DNA from: Megalobrama amblycephala
Lineage: Eukaryota; Chordata; Actinopteri; Cypriniformes; Xenocyprididae
DNA length: 64,000 nt
Reading direction: 5' to 3'
Assembly: GCF_018812025.1 (NCBI RefSeq)
Contig: NC_063052.1
Span: forward strand, 14,367,001 to 14,431,000
A model generated the notes under the pieces. The model saw nothing but the letters and a program-made list of their open reading frames with translations. It searched no databases and had not been told where the DNA came from. Below are positions 1 to 12,325 of the stretch, in pieces. Position 1 is the first letter of the stretch, and the number at the start of each line of letters is the position of its first letter. The position numbers and the translations under genes were made by a program.

Positions 1-890
1 GCTGTCGATTTCTATTATTACAGACGTGATAGCGGAATCAAAACATCTTACTTCTCCAGCTGCAGTCATCGTTGGTGAAAACCAATTCAACCCAAGCGCT
101 CTTTGATGACGTGGGTGGTTACGTAACCGCAGATAGCCTGTCCATCATCGATTAAAGCCCGCCCTGGCAATTTGATTGGCTCGGCCTTCTGGGAGCCGAG
201 CATAATTACTCCACAATGGATCGAGTCCAGACCGAACTTCCCGTCCAAAAAATGTTGTGGGCGGGGTTCGGGCTGGCACCCAGGCTACAAAAAATGAGCT
301 TTCAGTAAGATTTTGTTTGGGCGCAGTACCACACTTTTTCACTAGATGACAACCAAGCCAACCATATATTTCAATTATTTTCATACAATTTATGAAGTAG
401 ACATCCTATATAGAAGTAGTATGGGGAAGTTTGGCAGAATTTGATATGAATTCAGCCTCTAATAAACATAAAAACAACATGTATGTGGGTTATAGATCAC
501 CAGCACAATCATAAATGTTTTTTTGTTGTTTTGTTTTTCTATTAAAAACATTTTCAGACCTTTTTTTCTCAAAAAATTGAATGGATGTTATCTTTTGATC
601 TCTTGGCATGAAAACAAATATGTTTCAACCAATCTTTAATGATTTTTCATGTTCATCGCTATTTCAAAATAAAGGTCTGAACATGCCTTATGAGTATGAA
701 AATATGCTTGTTGCAAATTGATACATTACTGCTCCTCTGTAATTTATTTTGAGAATCAGTCAGCAAATATGAAAACTAGAGATTCTAAGCTTTCAAATGA
801 TATATACAGTTTGTCAAGATTAGTTTAGGTTTAGTATAGAATATTACTGCTTTAAATATGCAATGGCTGTGGGCCAGTGACAGTTAACAG
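1..890. other. Intergenic; possible repeat at 80-330
   Basis: 80-330 is GC-richer (GGCAATTTGATTGGCTCGGC, GTTGTGGGCGGGGTTCGGGC) and looks like a dispersed repeat edge. The rest is AT-rich with no structure I can name. The 79-codon minus-strand open frame at 145-384 has no known domain. Confidence 0.4.
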
Positions 891-896
891 GTTAAA

Positions 897-1115
897 GAGG
901 TAGCTAATTAGTATGAATTGGTACAGCCTTACTTGAGTGATTTTGTATGATTTGTCTAGTCCCCTTAGTGATGGGTAGGTTTAGGGATGGGGTTAGGGGT
1001 AGGTCATTCTTATGAATTCATACGAACATCAACTCGTAAAATACTTACAATTTAGCAAAAATCATATGAATTGGTACAAGTGAGGTTGTACGAATTCGTA
1101 TGAATTAGCTACCTC
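897..1115. mobile_element. Palindromic MITE (GAGGTAGCTAATT ends)
   Basis: A 219-bp element with imperfect terminal inverted repeats of about 40 bp: GAGGTAGCTAATTAGTATGA on the left, and the reverse complement of CGTATGAATTAGCTACCTC on the right. Its interior has GGGTAGGTTTAGGG motifs. Related pieces occur at 3760-3790 and 37655-37775. No coding capacity. Confidence 0.7.
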
Positions 1116-1268
1116 ATAAATTATGTACGAATATCTATGAGATTGAGATAATCTAATAAGCATAAAAAAATAAATAAAAATAAACACACACAAGTATTGT
1201 CGAAAATAGTCCATTAATATTATAATCAATTTTAACATTTTAGTTTTATATTAACAAATACCAAGATC

Positions 1269-1880
1269 TGTCATGAAACTTGGCTAATAGGTCCTTAACC
1301 TAACCTGCAGATAATCACATCATTATCTACATGGCACAAGCTAATTGGTTCCCGTTGCATCTGTAGCCAATGAGCTTGCTGCTCAACATTTAAATAGTTG
1401 GTCAGTGTTTGCTGTAGCAGTTTGCAGTGCGCTATCAGAGTTCCTCTGAAATCCTCCTCCTTCCCCAGCTCCACCTGTATAGATCTGCTATGGGTAATTT
1501 CATATATGCTTTTTGTGCAGCAGCAGCAGCATGTCTTACTTGCTCACAGCAGCGTGTAGCCAATATGTATCGGTAGGGGCAAGTCTCTGTACTTGCTCTG
1601 GAGCAGCGATAATCAGCAGCAGCAGCAATAATCAACAGCAGAAGCAATATTATCAGCAGCAGTGTAACAGTTCTATTCCTGCCAAGACCAAATACATTAA
1701 CATTGTCATATCCATTACCATGCTAAACTCTTACCAGAGTTGTCATGATAGAAATGTATTAATTAAAAGACGAAGATGTTCGGTCAACATAACGTGTTAA
1801 ATTTCCGTTCTTGACCATGACTGTCATGAAATTGTCATACATGTAAATCTGCTATGCCAATTCCTTGTTGTTTATAGATT
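1269..1880 (+). repeat. Dispersed repeat family A, copy 1
   Basis: This copy is homologous to 20503-20830 and keeps a short tail of only a few AATAATCAACAGCAGC-type units (1604-1675). It then continues with about 200 bp of flanking element sequence (GTAACAGTTCTATTCCTGCC onward). The small open frames across it (about 1435-1800) are by-products of CAG repeats and carry no recognisable domain. Confidence 0.7.
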
Positions 1881-2870
1881 TCCCCAGTTTCTGCAGCCAG
1901 TATCATTATTATCACTTGCCCCTTGATCTGAAACTCCTGCCGTCTTACTGTCTAATTGTCATCCACCTCTAATCCAGGTCTGGCCTTCTTACACAGAGCT
2001 GCAGGGAAATGAGTGGAGTCACAGCGTTCTCATCCTCTTATCACAACGGCAGCAAAGAGCCAAAAGCCACGCTTTAATTAAGGTGAAATGAAGATCAAAC
2101 TCGTACAGTTTAATATAATATCCTCACCCTAATTTAGACACTGTTTCTGGAACCGAGAAAGAAGGCTGCGAGTTCAAGAACTCTCCAACAAAGACCAGCC
2201 GTTGTTTACAGGGAGTGCCAAAACATGAGAAAGGCCACATGCTTCCATATGCGCTTTCTACTTACCTCTATGACTGTAATTGCTCATAATTCACTTGAGT
2301 GCTTTTAATGAAGGAATCAAACCTGTCTGGGTGATCGGAGTGAACTCGGTTCTCCCCCTTCTGTTGTGAACATTCCCCAGGTGCCTTAGTAATTCCATCC
2401 ATGTGCGTCTCTTGTGGTTGAGGCTCGATACACAAAGCATGACGAAATTCACGGGGTGATTGAAAGAGCACCTTCCGTTCTGCAGAGGAGTTTCAGCAGC
2501 TTCCAGGATTTAATCAATCGAAGCGTTAAGTGCAATTCAGGTCACACAGCACGCACACATCCTGGCCCACTTCCACTTTGCCTCTCACAACAGCTTCTAC
2601 ACGTGTTGTAGATCTTGTTTTGTGTGTTCACATGCCCTTTCTGGCTTTTAGCCACCTGAGGTCACTAAACAATGGGGCTGACCTTGGATCAGAGGTTACC
2701 AGGGTTGGGAAAAATTCTAGCATTTAGCAGGTGGTTTTCTGTGCATTCATGAGTTGTAATTTGAATTTAATTGACCCTGTTTCACAGGAAGTGGAATTGG
2801 AATGACAAGTGTAATAATTACCTAGACTGAAAAGATATGCTTTTACTACTAATAATAATATTATTATACA
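1881..2870. other. Intergenic, nothing recognised
   Basis: Ordinary mixed-composition DNA. Several overlapping open frames of 60-75 codons (2268-2727) on both strands lack domains, splice context or start context, and are treated as chance. Confidence 0.5.
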
Positions 2871-2873
2871 CAC

Positions 2874-2881
2874 AGAGAGAG

Positions 2882-2912
<31 letters not shown>

Positions 2913-2929
2913 GAGAAAGAGAGAGAGAC
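2874..2929. repeat. (GA)n microsatellite
   Basis: A run of GAGA interrupted by GAAA units, followed directly by TATATATA. Confidence 0.95.
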
Positions 2930-3154
2930 ATGTATATATATATAACACATTTGTAAGTTTGTATTTAAAAGTAAAGTATATTAATTTATCAATTTTAGAG
3001 TATTATTACTATTATGATTGCTATAAATTGAAAATATTTATTTTGAATTTAAATGAAATTATAAAAGTTTTATTATAAAACAGTAACAATAATATAATTC
3101 TACAATATTTTATTCTATAACGTTTATATCCTTTCCATTTAAATAATTTGATTT

Positions 3155-3157
<3 letters not shown>

Positions 3158-3213
<56 letters not shown>
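3158..3213. repeat. (TA)n microsatellite
   Basis: An uninterrupted TA run of about 56 bp. Confidence 0.97.
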
Positions 3214-3216
<3 letters not shown>

Positions 3217-3690
3217 ACGAACACACTGCTCCAAGACTTGAGTGAAGATCCACATGCAGCATTTATTTAGGACAATCCATAAGAGTAGTCAAAAACATGG
3301 TCAAATACACACAGCATTCCAAACTAGAAAGAATCCAAGAACACAAGCAGAGAACATGAAACACTGGAACAAGAATACAGGTGCTCAGAAATGCAGTGGT
3401 AACATTACCAAGAATATGCACCAAACCAAATGAGAACACAGCTTAAATAGACAAAGACAAACAAGCTAATGAACCACATTTGGAAACAATCAGGCATGAT
3501 GAGAATAAAGGGAAGAGAGTTATGGGAAATGTAGTTCATGTGTGAATGTCAATGAACAAGAGGCTGATGATCGTGATTATTATATTATATTATATTATAT
3601 TATATTATATTATATTATATTATATTATATTATATTATATTATATTATAAAAAATGGCAATATCGGAAATCCTTGTCACGATGTTCCCCA
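3213..3690. repeat. Repeat segment with embedded (ATATT)n
   Basis: From AAGACTTGAGTGAAGATCCA through AAGCTAATGAACCACATTTG and GAGTTATGGGAAATGTAGTT to CTTGTCACGATGTTCCCCAT. An (ATATT)n microsatellite sits at 3576-3649. The style resembles a dispersed repeat, but no second copy is in the window. A 63-codon open frame (3242-3433) has no domain and is probably chance. Confidence 0.4.
3576..3649. repeat. (ATATT)n microsatellite
   Basis: About 14 pentanucleotide units; the same motif as at 25007-25115. Confidence 0.97.
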
Positions 3691-6062
3691 TGATGAAAAC
3701 ATCTTATAAATCAGACAAGTAATGTTTTTTTGAAAATGTAAAAATACATAAAGTTTTCTGTGATGGGTAGGTTTAGGGTTAGGGGAGAGAATATACAGTT
3801 TGTTGAGTATAAAAATCATTATGTCTATAATGAATAAAATTAGACCTTATTCTACGTCAATTCTAATGCTAAAGCCCTGGGTATACTTTGTTTTTTTTTT
3901 TGGGGGTTTTTTTTTACGCACACAATCAAACGCAACAGCCTTGCAAAGTATAATTCACTTAACTCGTCCACGTACACAGGTTTTCGATGCATACACAGTT
4001 TTGAGCAAACTCTCGCCACGAGTTACAACCCATGTAAATATATTTGTATTCTTTCATGCTAGAGTTGTACAAATGAGGTACTTTCTAACCTCTTCACACA
4101 ATCTGTCATCTATGTAGGCCTCCATCGTCGCTGTAGCTTGCATGCGTTCTGGTCTGTTCTGTTTATGCAGGTTTTCTTTGACTACCTTGTGAATCGACAC
4201 CCCTAGGACACGGTTGCCACTTTGTGGATGAACTAATAACTGCACCAACAACAACAACAACAACAAAAAAATGTGCATGTGCGACCTGCATATACAAAGT
4301 ATCCGGCGGTGCACGTACAGTATGCGCGTACTCTTCTGATGACGAAATTCGCGTAAAAAGTGTACGCTTTGGGCTTAATGCTCCACATCTAATGACTGAA
4401 AATTAAACGTGAGGGCAGAGACATACAGAATACATAACATCACAAACACACAGCAATGTGATTTCTCAGTCCCACTATTTGAACTCCCAAATTGTGTTGA
4501 AATACTGAGGGATTATTCACAGAACTTAAATCATTTTCATATCCAGCAAAACCAGCCAATGAGGCTTGACTTGTTGTCTGAAGGTAAAGAACCGCACTGG
4601 TCATTTATCCAGGCAAAGACAATCAACCATAAAACTATTATCACATATTCTTGAAAGACGTTCTATTATAAATGAAGGATATTGATTAAAGGCTGTTGTA
4701 AGCCATCTGTCTTGATCACAGCATGAAAATTGAATAATTCCACCGATGAAGTCAGTGCCATCTACATAATTATGTTTTAGAGACCTAATCTTATATTCTG
4801 TAAAAATTTTAACATCATTTGGGCCATTCCAGATGCTGTTATACAGGAAGACACCATGAGGAAAGAAAAGTTTTGTCGTGTAAATAAGTGCTTGTACTCA
4901 TTTTGTTGTTGTTGTTGTTTTCACAGAGTACAAAAACATTGATTACAAACAATTATTGCCACTTTTTCATGTAAAAGCGTGTGTTGTGCCATGTACTGTT
5001 TCATCACATACTCTCAATTCAAAACACCCAGTCATTCTTTCATGAAATGACTATTTGCTAATTAACTTATTCATTCATTTATTGCCATATGCATTCATAT
5101 TCATTGATTATACTACAGACGCGTGTGAAAGGGAATGAGATATGGGTCAGGGATTTACACAGCACATTTGAAAAGGAATACGAGATAGACTCTAGATAGA
5201 AAGACGAGCACTGACCTCAACGCTTCTTGTGAAGGAAACTTGGTCAAAAACATTTCAAAGGATGAATATATCTGTGCTGTGCTCACAGTGTGGGGTGAAA
5301 AAATGAACATCAAACCCCAACAATTCTAAAATGCTCTTTTTTGTTCCTTCCTCTGGTCATGTAAGGTTAACACTTGACTTTAAGACTGTCTCGCTGAGTT
5401 TGGGTGGATAATTTGAGGATTCGCGCAGCGTTGTGTGGTTTTTCGCACTGTTCTCTGCATGCTGCAATATGACAGAATTGTTCTAGAAACTGTATAGTGC
5501 AATTAAAATTTGTAGCAAATGTTTCTTGATTGGAGTTTTTTTTTTTTTTTTTTCACCGAAAGGCATATTTGTCAAATCAAAGAGATTAGCACAAAATTGA
5601 ATTTATGTAGGTCCCTCAGCATCTGTGTGAAAAAAAAAAAAAGCCTTGTTTTCCAGTCTGATGCAAGTCAATGACAAACAAGACGGAAACTAGTCTCCAG
5701 GCGTAACTGCAAGTACGGAGTGAAAAGTAAAATTACATTAAAAAGGGAACTGTTTTAAAACAGGAAAAATGGTCTGTTTTCTTAAAGTAAAACAGATGCA
5801 TTTCTGACTATTCTATCTGGAGTCGAGTTCCAAAAAAATTCAGGGAGAATATGTCTCAGCCTACGTTTATTTTACCTATATTCTCTCAGAAAGCCACCAT
5901 TCCATGGGTATTTGCTTTAAAGTTCTTTTTATTTTATTTTTTTGTTCGCAAGGTTTTCAAAGACCTGCAGCTTGGAGCAGGGCAAGTAAAGGAGATGTGT
6001 GTAAAAGAAGTCTTTTTACCTTGCCAGAATGTGTTGAAAGGCACAAAACACTGGCTCTAATG
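3691..6062. other. Intergenic, low-complexity spots only
   Basis: It contains a GTGATGGGTAGGTTTAGGGT piece (3760-3790) related to the 897-1115 MITE, a (CAA)n run at 4245-4267, a (GTT)n run at about 4905-4918 and T/A runs at 5537-5554 and 5629-5643. No gene evidence. Confidence 0.5.
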
Positions 6063-6818
6063 CACTGATAAAAATTATATGCTTGATTTACTTAAAAAAT
6101 ATAATGAATTCTTTTGCATAATTTTATTACGTAGATCTAACAAGACTAGTCTTTGTACAAACTACTTAATTTTTCTGTTTGTTGAAATAAAATTTGCACA
6201 TAAAGTTAACTTAATTTTAGCATTCAAGACACATTGGACACATTCAAGAACCATTTTCACAACTTTTACAAAATCTTCACTCTGCAAAGTCTCTTTTTGT
6301 TAGGCGTTAGCCAGAAGATGGGTATATTCCCTTTATGGCATGCCCAAAATAGTTGTTTTTATTATTAAAACAACTTTAATTGTTGTTAGCAGGTCCTCAA
6401 CCCAAGCACATGTTCTACACTTCACCACGATGGTAACCCCAAAACTATTAACATAACAGAAACTTTTAGATACCAACATAATAGAACAGTAAACATTAAA
6501 AAGTCTCTCCATTTTCTCATGTTGCTAAAAACTGCTTAAAATAACAGTTTATTTCAACATTTACACTCCTAGATCAGCCCCTTTGCAAAGCATGATGGGT
6601 TGTGAAAGTCTTGTTTGATTGAGTCCTGGTTGAGTTTACTTGATTGAAACATGTTATTTTAATATGAAAACATCAAGTTAAGTCAAAAAGTAATTGTTTT
6701 AAGTCAAATTAACATGAAGCAATTAAATTTGAACCAGAAACCTAATACAATGGTGTTGAATCAAAATAAGTTGTTTACATAAAGTGAACAGCATCAAAAA
6801 ATCATTTTTTTGAGTGTG
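6063..6818. mobile_element. MITE-like element, weak terminal repeats
   Basis: The left end CACTGATAAAAATTATATGC and the right end AAATCATTTTTTTGAGTGTG are weak inverted repeats of a CACTCTAAAAAATGATTT-type terminus. The interior is A/T-rich with TTGATTTAACTT-like words. Small open frames across it (e.g. 6079-6303) have no recognisable domain. Confidence 0.45.
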
Positions 6819-7685
6819 TAAAAAAGAGCTCAACTGACTACTGTTTTTCAAACAGAATTCACAATAGTTGTATTGCAAGCATAAAGTATATTTCAGATCA
6901 TTTTGAAAATATTACTCATTTACTTTGTTCTATCAAAGTCTGTCCACCTTGACTTTGAATGATTGTTTTTATCAAGGACAGCTGAATAAATTATGCTGTA
7001 TAATCTGATCCTAGGTTTTAAACCATTAAATCCCGTTATATGGGTTCAAACTCTATAACTATTCCTTCTGTAAAATAAAACATTCACTGAAAGTGCTCTC
7101 AGACTGTCAGAGAAAGACAAATAAGGGGATTGTGAGCCAATGGTTTCGCTGTCAGAATGAGTGGCATTGAGCTGGCTGCGAGACACCTCGATAAAACTAC
7201 AATTATTCTCACGAGACTGTGGCCTGAGGTGCTACATGCATGGGTTTAAGGTGAGGGACAGACATTTTAACACCAATGATTTAGACCGCAGGTCCCTGAT
7301 CTCGACATAGAGCATGTCAGGGATGTACAAAGGTGTTTTTACACACTGTAAAAAAATGCCACCTATTTCAACTAAAAACTTACATTCAGTTGGCCTCCTT
7401 AAAATTTCAAGTATAATCAAATTGCATGTACAAGTTAAATTAAATTATATTAAAAATATATTAAATATATTGAATAATATAAACTTAAAAATTGAGTTGA
7501 ATCTCATATAACTTAGTTTAAATTTATTACATTATTTTGATTATTAAAAGTGATGTAAAACATGTTGCCATGACTAACTGATCATATATTTTTTAATACT
7601 TCATTATTAATTAATACATTTACATCATTAATAAAATTATCTATTAATAATATTAGTAATAATAATAAACATTAGGTTAGTTTAA

Positions 7686-8487
7686 AGGGTTAGTTCACTC
7701 AAAAATGAAATTTCTGTCATTAATTACTCACCATCATGTCGTTCCACACCCGTAAGACCTTCGTTCATCTTCAGAACACAAATTAAGATATTTTTGATGA
7801 AATCCAAGAGGTATATGACTCGTCCATAGACAGCAATATAATCAACACTTTCAAGGTCCAGAAAGGTACTAAAGACATTGTTAAAACAGTCATGTGACTG
7901 CAGTGCTTCAACCTTAATGTTATGAAGAGATGAGAATACTTTTTGTGCACGAAAACAAAAGAAAAATAAAGACTTTATTCAACAATCTCTTCTCTTCCTT
8001 GTCATTATCCTTACACAGGTGACGCAGTAATCACAGTGAAGGTGTTTACGTCCGAATGCCAGCTCAGGATTGGCCAAAGCTGATCACGTGATCGGCACGA
8101 CACATGCGTGTGATGCTGACGCAGGAGCTGTTCAATAATGAGTCAGCGTTCTGACGTAAACAACGTATGAGAATGACACAGAAGAGCAGAGATTGTTGAA
8201 TAAAGTAATTATTTTTGTTTTGTTTTCGTGCACAAAAAGTATTCTCGTCTCTTCATAACATTAAGTTTGAAGCACTGCAGTCACATGACTGTTTTAACGA
8301 TGTCTATAGTACCTTTCTGGACCTTTTGAAGTGTTGATTATATTGCTGTCTAGTGTATATACCTCTCGGATTTCATCAAAAAAATCTTAATTTGTGTTCT
8401 GAAGATGAACAAAGGTCTTACAGGTGTGGAACGACATGAGGGTGAGTAATTAATGACTGAATTTTCATTTTTGGGTGAACTAACCCT
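7686..8487. mobile_element. TTAA-flanked palindromic MITE, 802 bp
   Basis: It starts AGGGTTAGTTCACTCAAAAA and ends TTTGGGTGAACTAACCCT, with TTAA on both sides (7682-7685 and 8488-8491). The two halves are inverted copies over a few hundred bp: TCTTCAGAACACAAATTAAG on the left mirrors the matching right part, and the CATGACTGTTTTAAC-type and GCACGAAAACAAAA-type boxes are also mirrored. The spacer between the halves contains CACGTGATCGGCACGA. TTAA duplication suggests mobilisation by a piggyBac-like transposase. No open frame. Confidence 0.88.
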
Positions 8488-8491
8488 TTAA

Positions 8492-11269
8492 GGGTTCAAA
8501 GAATTATTTATTCTCACGATTCACCCAGTCGAAAAGAATTAGCAACAACAACAAACTATATTCAGTGCATATGATTTCATTGTTGTAGTAGATTGTGTTA
8601 ATGTGTCAAATGAGAAATATAATAAAAATTAAATTTGCCCTGCTTACTGATTATCAGACACTTTAAATTAAACATTACTGATTTGGTTGCACTGAAAACT
8701 GAAATCATCTGGGTAAAACATTTCTAAAATTGAGCAGAAATTATTCTAACTGTTAAGGATGATAATAATGATAAAGTTTCAAAAATAAAAGAATAGCAGA
8801 GTCCACACCACACAGAGAAACATTATCATTGGAATCACTTAAGGAACACCTTTTTCCAGCTAATGAATGATAAAAACCTTGACAGCCAATCATAATCCAT
8901 CCTGCTTTAAGAGCTCGAGCATTTAAAGTGGCAGAAGACAAAACTGCAGCTTGCGCTTATAACAACGATATCGTCTGCTGGTATATGGAGGCTAATATAG
9001 TTATCGTTATAGTTATCGTTCTTTGTGTGAATGGGCCTTCATACTTACTAATTACCAATTTAATGGATTTCAACAGCTTCCTAAACCTAAATTAAAGGAA
9101 TAGCTCGCTCTCAAATTAACATTCTGTTGTCGTTTACTCATTTTAAACCCAACTTTCTTTCCTCTGTGGAACACAAAAGGTGGATTTTTTTAACTACTTT
9201 AATGGTGCTTTTTTTCCCATCATTTTGACAGGCACGCTCTCCATTCACTTTCATTTCAATGAAAAAGAAATTGAAAAAGGATATTCTTAAAAACTCGCCG
9301 CTTCTGATCCAAGGAAAAGAGGAAGTCATATGGGTTTGGATTGGAACTTTCATTTTTGCCTTTAAGATATCCTTACTTGATTAAGCAAGATACTGTTTAT
9401 CTGATGCATGAGTTGTTTTCAATTCAATTTATTCAGAACCTAATATAATTACTATAAAATTAAAGCACAACACGTCCTTTATGTGCACTTCATCTTCAAA
9501 CACCTGATATAACCCATGAAAAAAATATAAAAGTAAGAGGTGATGTGGAGAGAGGCAAACCACTGTGGCTTTTCATCATTGTTCACCATCTCTGTCCATG
9601 AAAAGCTCTAAAATTACAGAGGGTGCGTAAGGCCAGTCTCATGCAGGCAGAGCCAGAAAAAACACCAGCAAAGCTGTACACTGACTGTGTCAAACCTGGC
9701 CTAATGCATTATCCCTGCGGAAGACTCACTTTTAAAGAGCCGAATAAAGAGGATTACGGGCTTTTTGTTTGGAGATATGTTTCTCCTGTGTAATAATTTG
9801 CCTCAAAGTGAGGTGCTGCCAGACGATTGAAAGTGAAAATGACTTTCTGAGAATTTTAAAGAAAAGAATTCACAGCTCAACAGTCAGCTTATTTAGTCAT
9901 ATTAACTTCATCTTTTCATGTCCGGAGGGGACATTTGATTTTAATGACCCTACAAGTTCAATTAAACCATCAAATATGAGGAAAATAATTAATTTGTGTG
10001 GAGTCTGTGGTCATAATTGTTGTCGTACAAATAAATTATGAACACGTGCAAAAATAAGAGAGAACCAACGAAATATTAATAACTGATTATATTTCTTGTC
10101 CACCAACATAAAACTCATCAGTATCTACCTAGGTTTTTCCTTTTCCTCTTGACAAGACCATAATTAAAATGATTCATTTATGTGCATCATCACCTTGCTT
10201 TTTTTGTTTTTAATAACCCTACAAGTTTGATTAAACCATCAAAATATGAGGAAAATATTGATATGATAGCAGTATTTTATGATAACAAAACACTAAACTT
10301 GGTTAAGGTATTTATCTCAAAAACATATTTATAAAAAAAGCAAACTACAGCTACAGATTTTATTTTACTATTCAAAAAAAAAAAAATGCATAAACAAAAA
10401 GCTCACAGGAAAAAGCATACATTGACTACAACATAGTTATTAATATTTAGTCAGTTCTCTCGTTTTTGCATGCGTTCATAATTTATTGGTACGACTAAAA
10501 TTATGTCTGTACAGTTTGGCATGTTTCATTACATTATCACAAATAAAACAGTGGATTCCAAGAACAACTATGCAATATACATACAAAATGACCTGATGTT
10601 TCGGGACATGCGTATGATCAAGTGAAAACATGAATTTTTCAAATAGTTAAAAGAGAGTTAGTTACTTTGCTTCATGACTATGTGGTCCTTTGCAGGTGTC
10701 TAAATGATGTCACATCCTGTCACATGATATCGAGCACATGAATAGATCCAAAATGGTCCCTTTATATCGGTTACTCCGAATGACATCAATGAAATTCATT
10801 TTTTCCGGACATTCTTTCTCATAACAAAGCAACGACTTCTACACATAATTTTAATACTATTTTGCACTATGTTGATATATGATGTTATAAAATCATGCCA
10901 GAATAAAAAAAATACATACATTTATTACATTTGAAGATATTTTAATCACAGATGAAATGGCTGTTTTGGGCTTTGGACGGTTAAACCGAATGACCTTTTG
11001 ACACTTAAAAAATTTAAAATACCTTTATATATAGCAAAATATAATTAAAACCTTTAGGATTCAATAAAAGTTGTACTACCTTACATACCATGTCATATCT
11101 TTGTTTATTTATTATTATTAAGACCTTTAGACAAAAAAAAAAAAATGACCCGTCACGTCATTGACCCACTCAAGAACGACCATCCCAGAAGTCGATTCTC
11201 AAAGATGGTCAATATCAACTGTTCATGATCCAATTTCATATTTTGTTATTGTTCAAATTGTCTTTCTGA
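8492..11269. other. Intergenic, nothing firm
   Basis: AT-rich sequence apart from the MITE-like fragment at 9092. The segments ATTTCTTGTCCACCAACATA (about 10092) and TTTATTGTCCACCAACATAA (about 12552) begin similar 100-bp stretches (CCTCTTGACAAGACCAT / CCTCTTGATAAGACCAT), so a small diverged duplicate exists between 10.1 and 12.55 kb. Confidence 0.5.
9092..9275. repeat. MITE-like left end fragment
   Basis: AAAGGAATAGCTCGCTCTCA followed by CATTCTGTTGTCGTTTACTC and CTGTGGAACACAAAAGG resembles another cyprinid MITE end type. No right end is visible. The call is from pattern only. Confidence 0.4.
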
Positions 11270-12325
11270 ATGTGTTTCGTTAGCACGTTGCTGTTAAATG
11301 TGGCTAAATTTAATATTGTTTCTTACTGTATTCACAGAGACCAGAGTCATATGTCCCCTTTAAGACAAGTCATTTCACTCGGCGGCCATCTTTGAAACGC
11401 CTCTCGGGCATCCTGGGCATCATGCAATCACTTTGAATGGGGAAACATCAAATTCTCCAAAACTGTTCGCCAACCTTACGAATAAAATTTCATATTTGAA
11501 ATCACCAATGACATCTAACAACAACCAGCTCATAAATTTAGTTTCTAAACGCTCGAATCATGACAAAAAAAACTGTATTTTTCAGGCTGGATCAAGCTAA
11601 TGCGCATGCGCAGACCTAAATGCGCGTCTCTTCGGAGGCGCGCGTCTGACTGTTTCTATAGAAACCGGTGATTCTAACGGCCGCTGAAGTGACGCGATGA
11701 CTTTACCAGTCGGCGATTGGTTCTTATTTAGAAGGCGGGACTTATTCCGCCATATTGCGCGTTACACGTTCTCCCATTCAAAACAATACGAGTGACACGT
11801 CTTGTGTTATTCTATAGTCTTTGGTCATATCATTATTTTAATTTTTAACCCGAAAGCACTTGCAGTCTGTATAATTCATAAATGCATCTTCATTCATACT
11901 GAGTCTCTCCAATGGTGTGTAGCTTTAGCCACGTTAGCCAAACTCATTCAGAATCGAATGTTAGCAAACATCCACAAAATACATGCCATACCTACATGAT
12001 CTGATATGCTGCATCACGAACAGTTTGTAATGATACATTTTAAGAGTTATATTCACTGTGTGATCTTCTCCTGTATTGTTTATGCCTCACTGTATTGGAA
12101 TCGCAAGCTTGGGGGCGGGGAGCATGAGTTCATTTGCATTTAAAGGTACACACACCAAATCAGTGCATTTTTTTCTCCCACCCAAATATAGGCAGTTAAA
12201 ACATGGTATAATAAAAAATCCATGGGGTATTTTGAGCTGAAATTACACAGACACAATCTGGGGACACATTCTGAGACTTATATTGCATCTTGTAAAAAGG
12301 GGCATAATAGGTCACCTTTGACACA
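11270..12325. repeat. Composite repeat block, CpG-rich core
   Basis: The right edge (GCATCTTGTAAAAAGGGGCA followed by TAATAGGTCACCTTT) matches the end type of the 46.8-kb element. At the left side an outward end, ATATGTCCCCTTTAAG, is followed by CGGCGGCCATCTTTGAAACG. The core 11590-11790 has many CpG dinucleotides (GCGCATGCGCAG, GGAGGCGCGCGTC, ACGGCCGCTGAAGTGACGCG), unlike its surroundings. It looks like several elements joined; exact borders are not resolvable by eye. Confidence 0.55.

Noticed and set aside
1435..1800. Ser/Gln-rich open frames near 1.5 kb
   Set aside because: They lie within dispersed repeat family A and come from its CAG-rich tail.
3765..3790. GTTTAGGGTTAGGGG as an interstitial telomere repeat
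   Set aside because: Too short, and the same words are part of the MITE at 897-1115.
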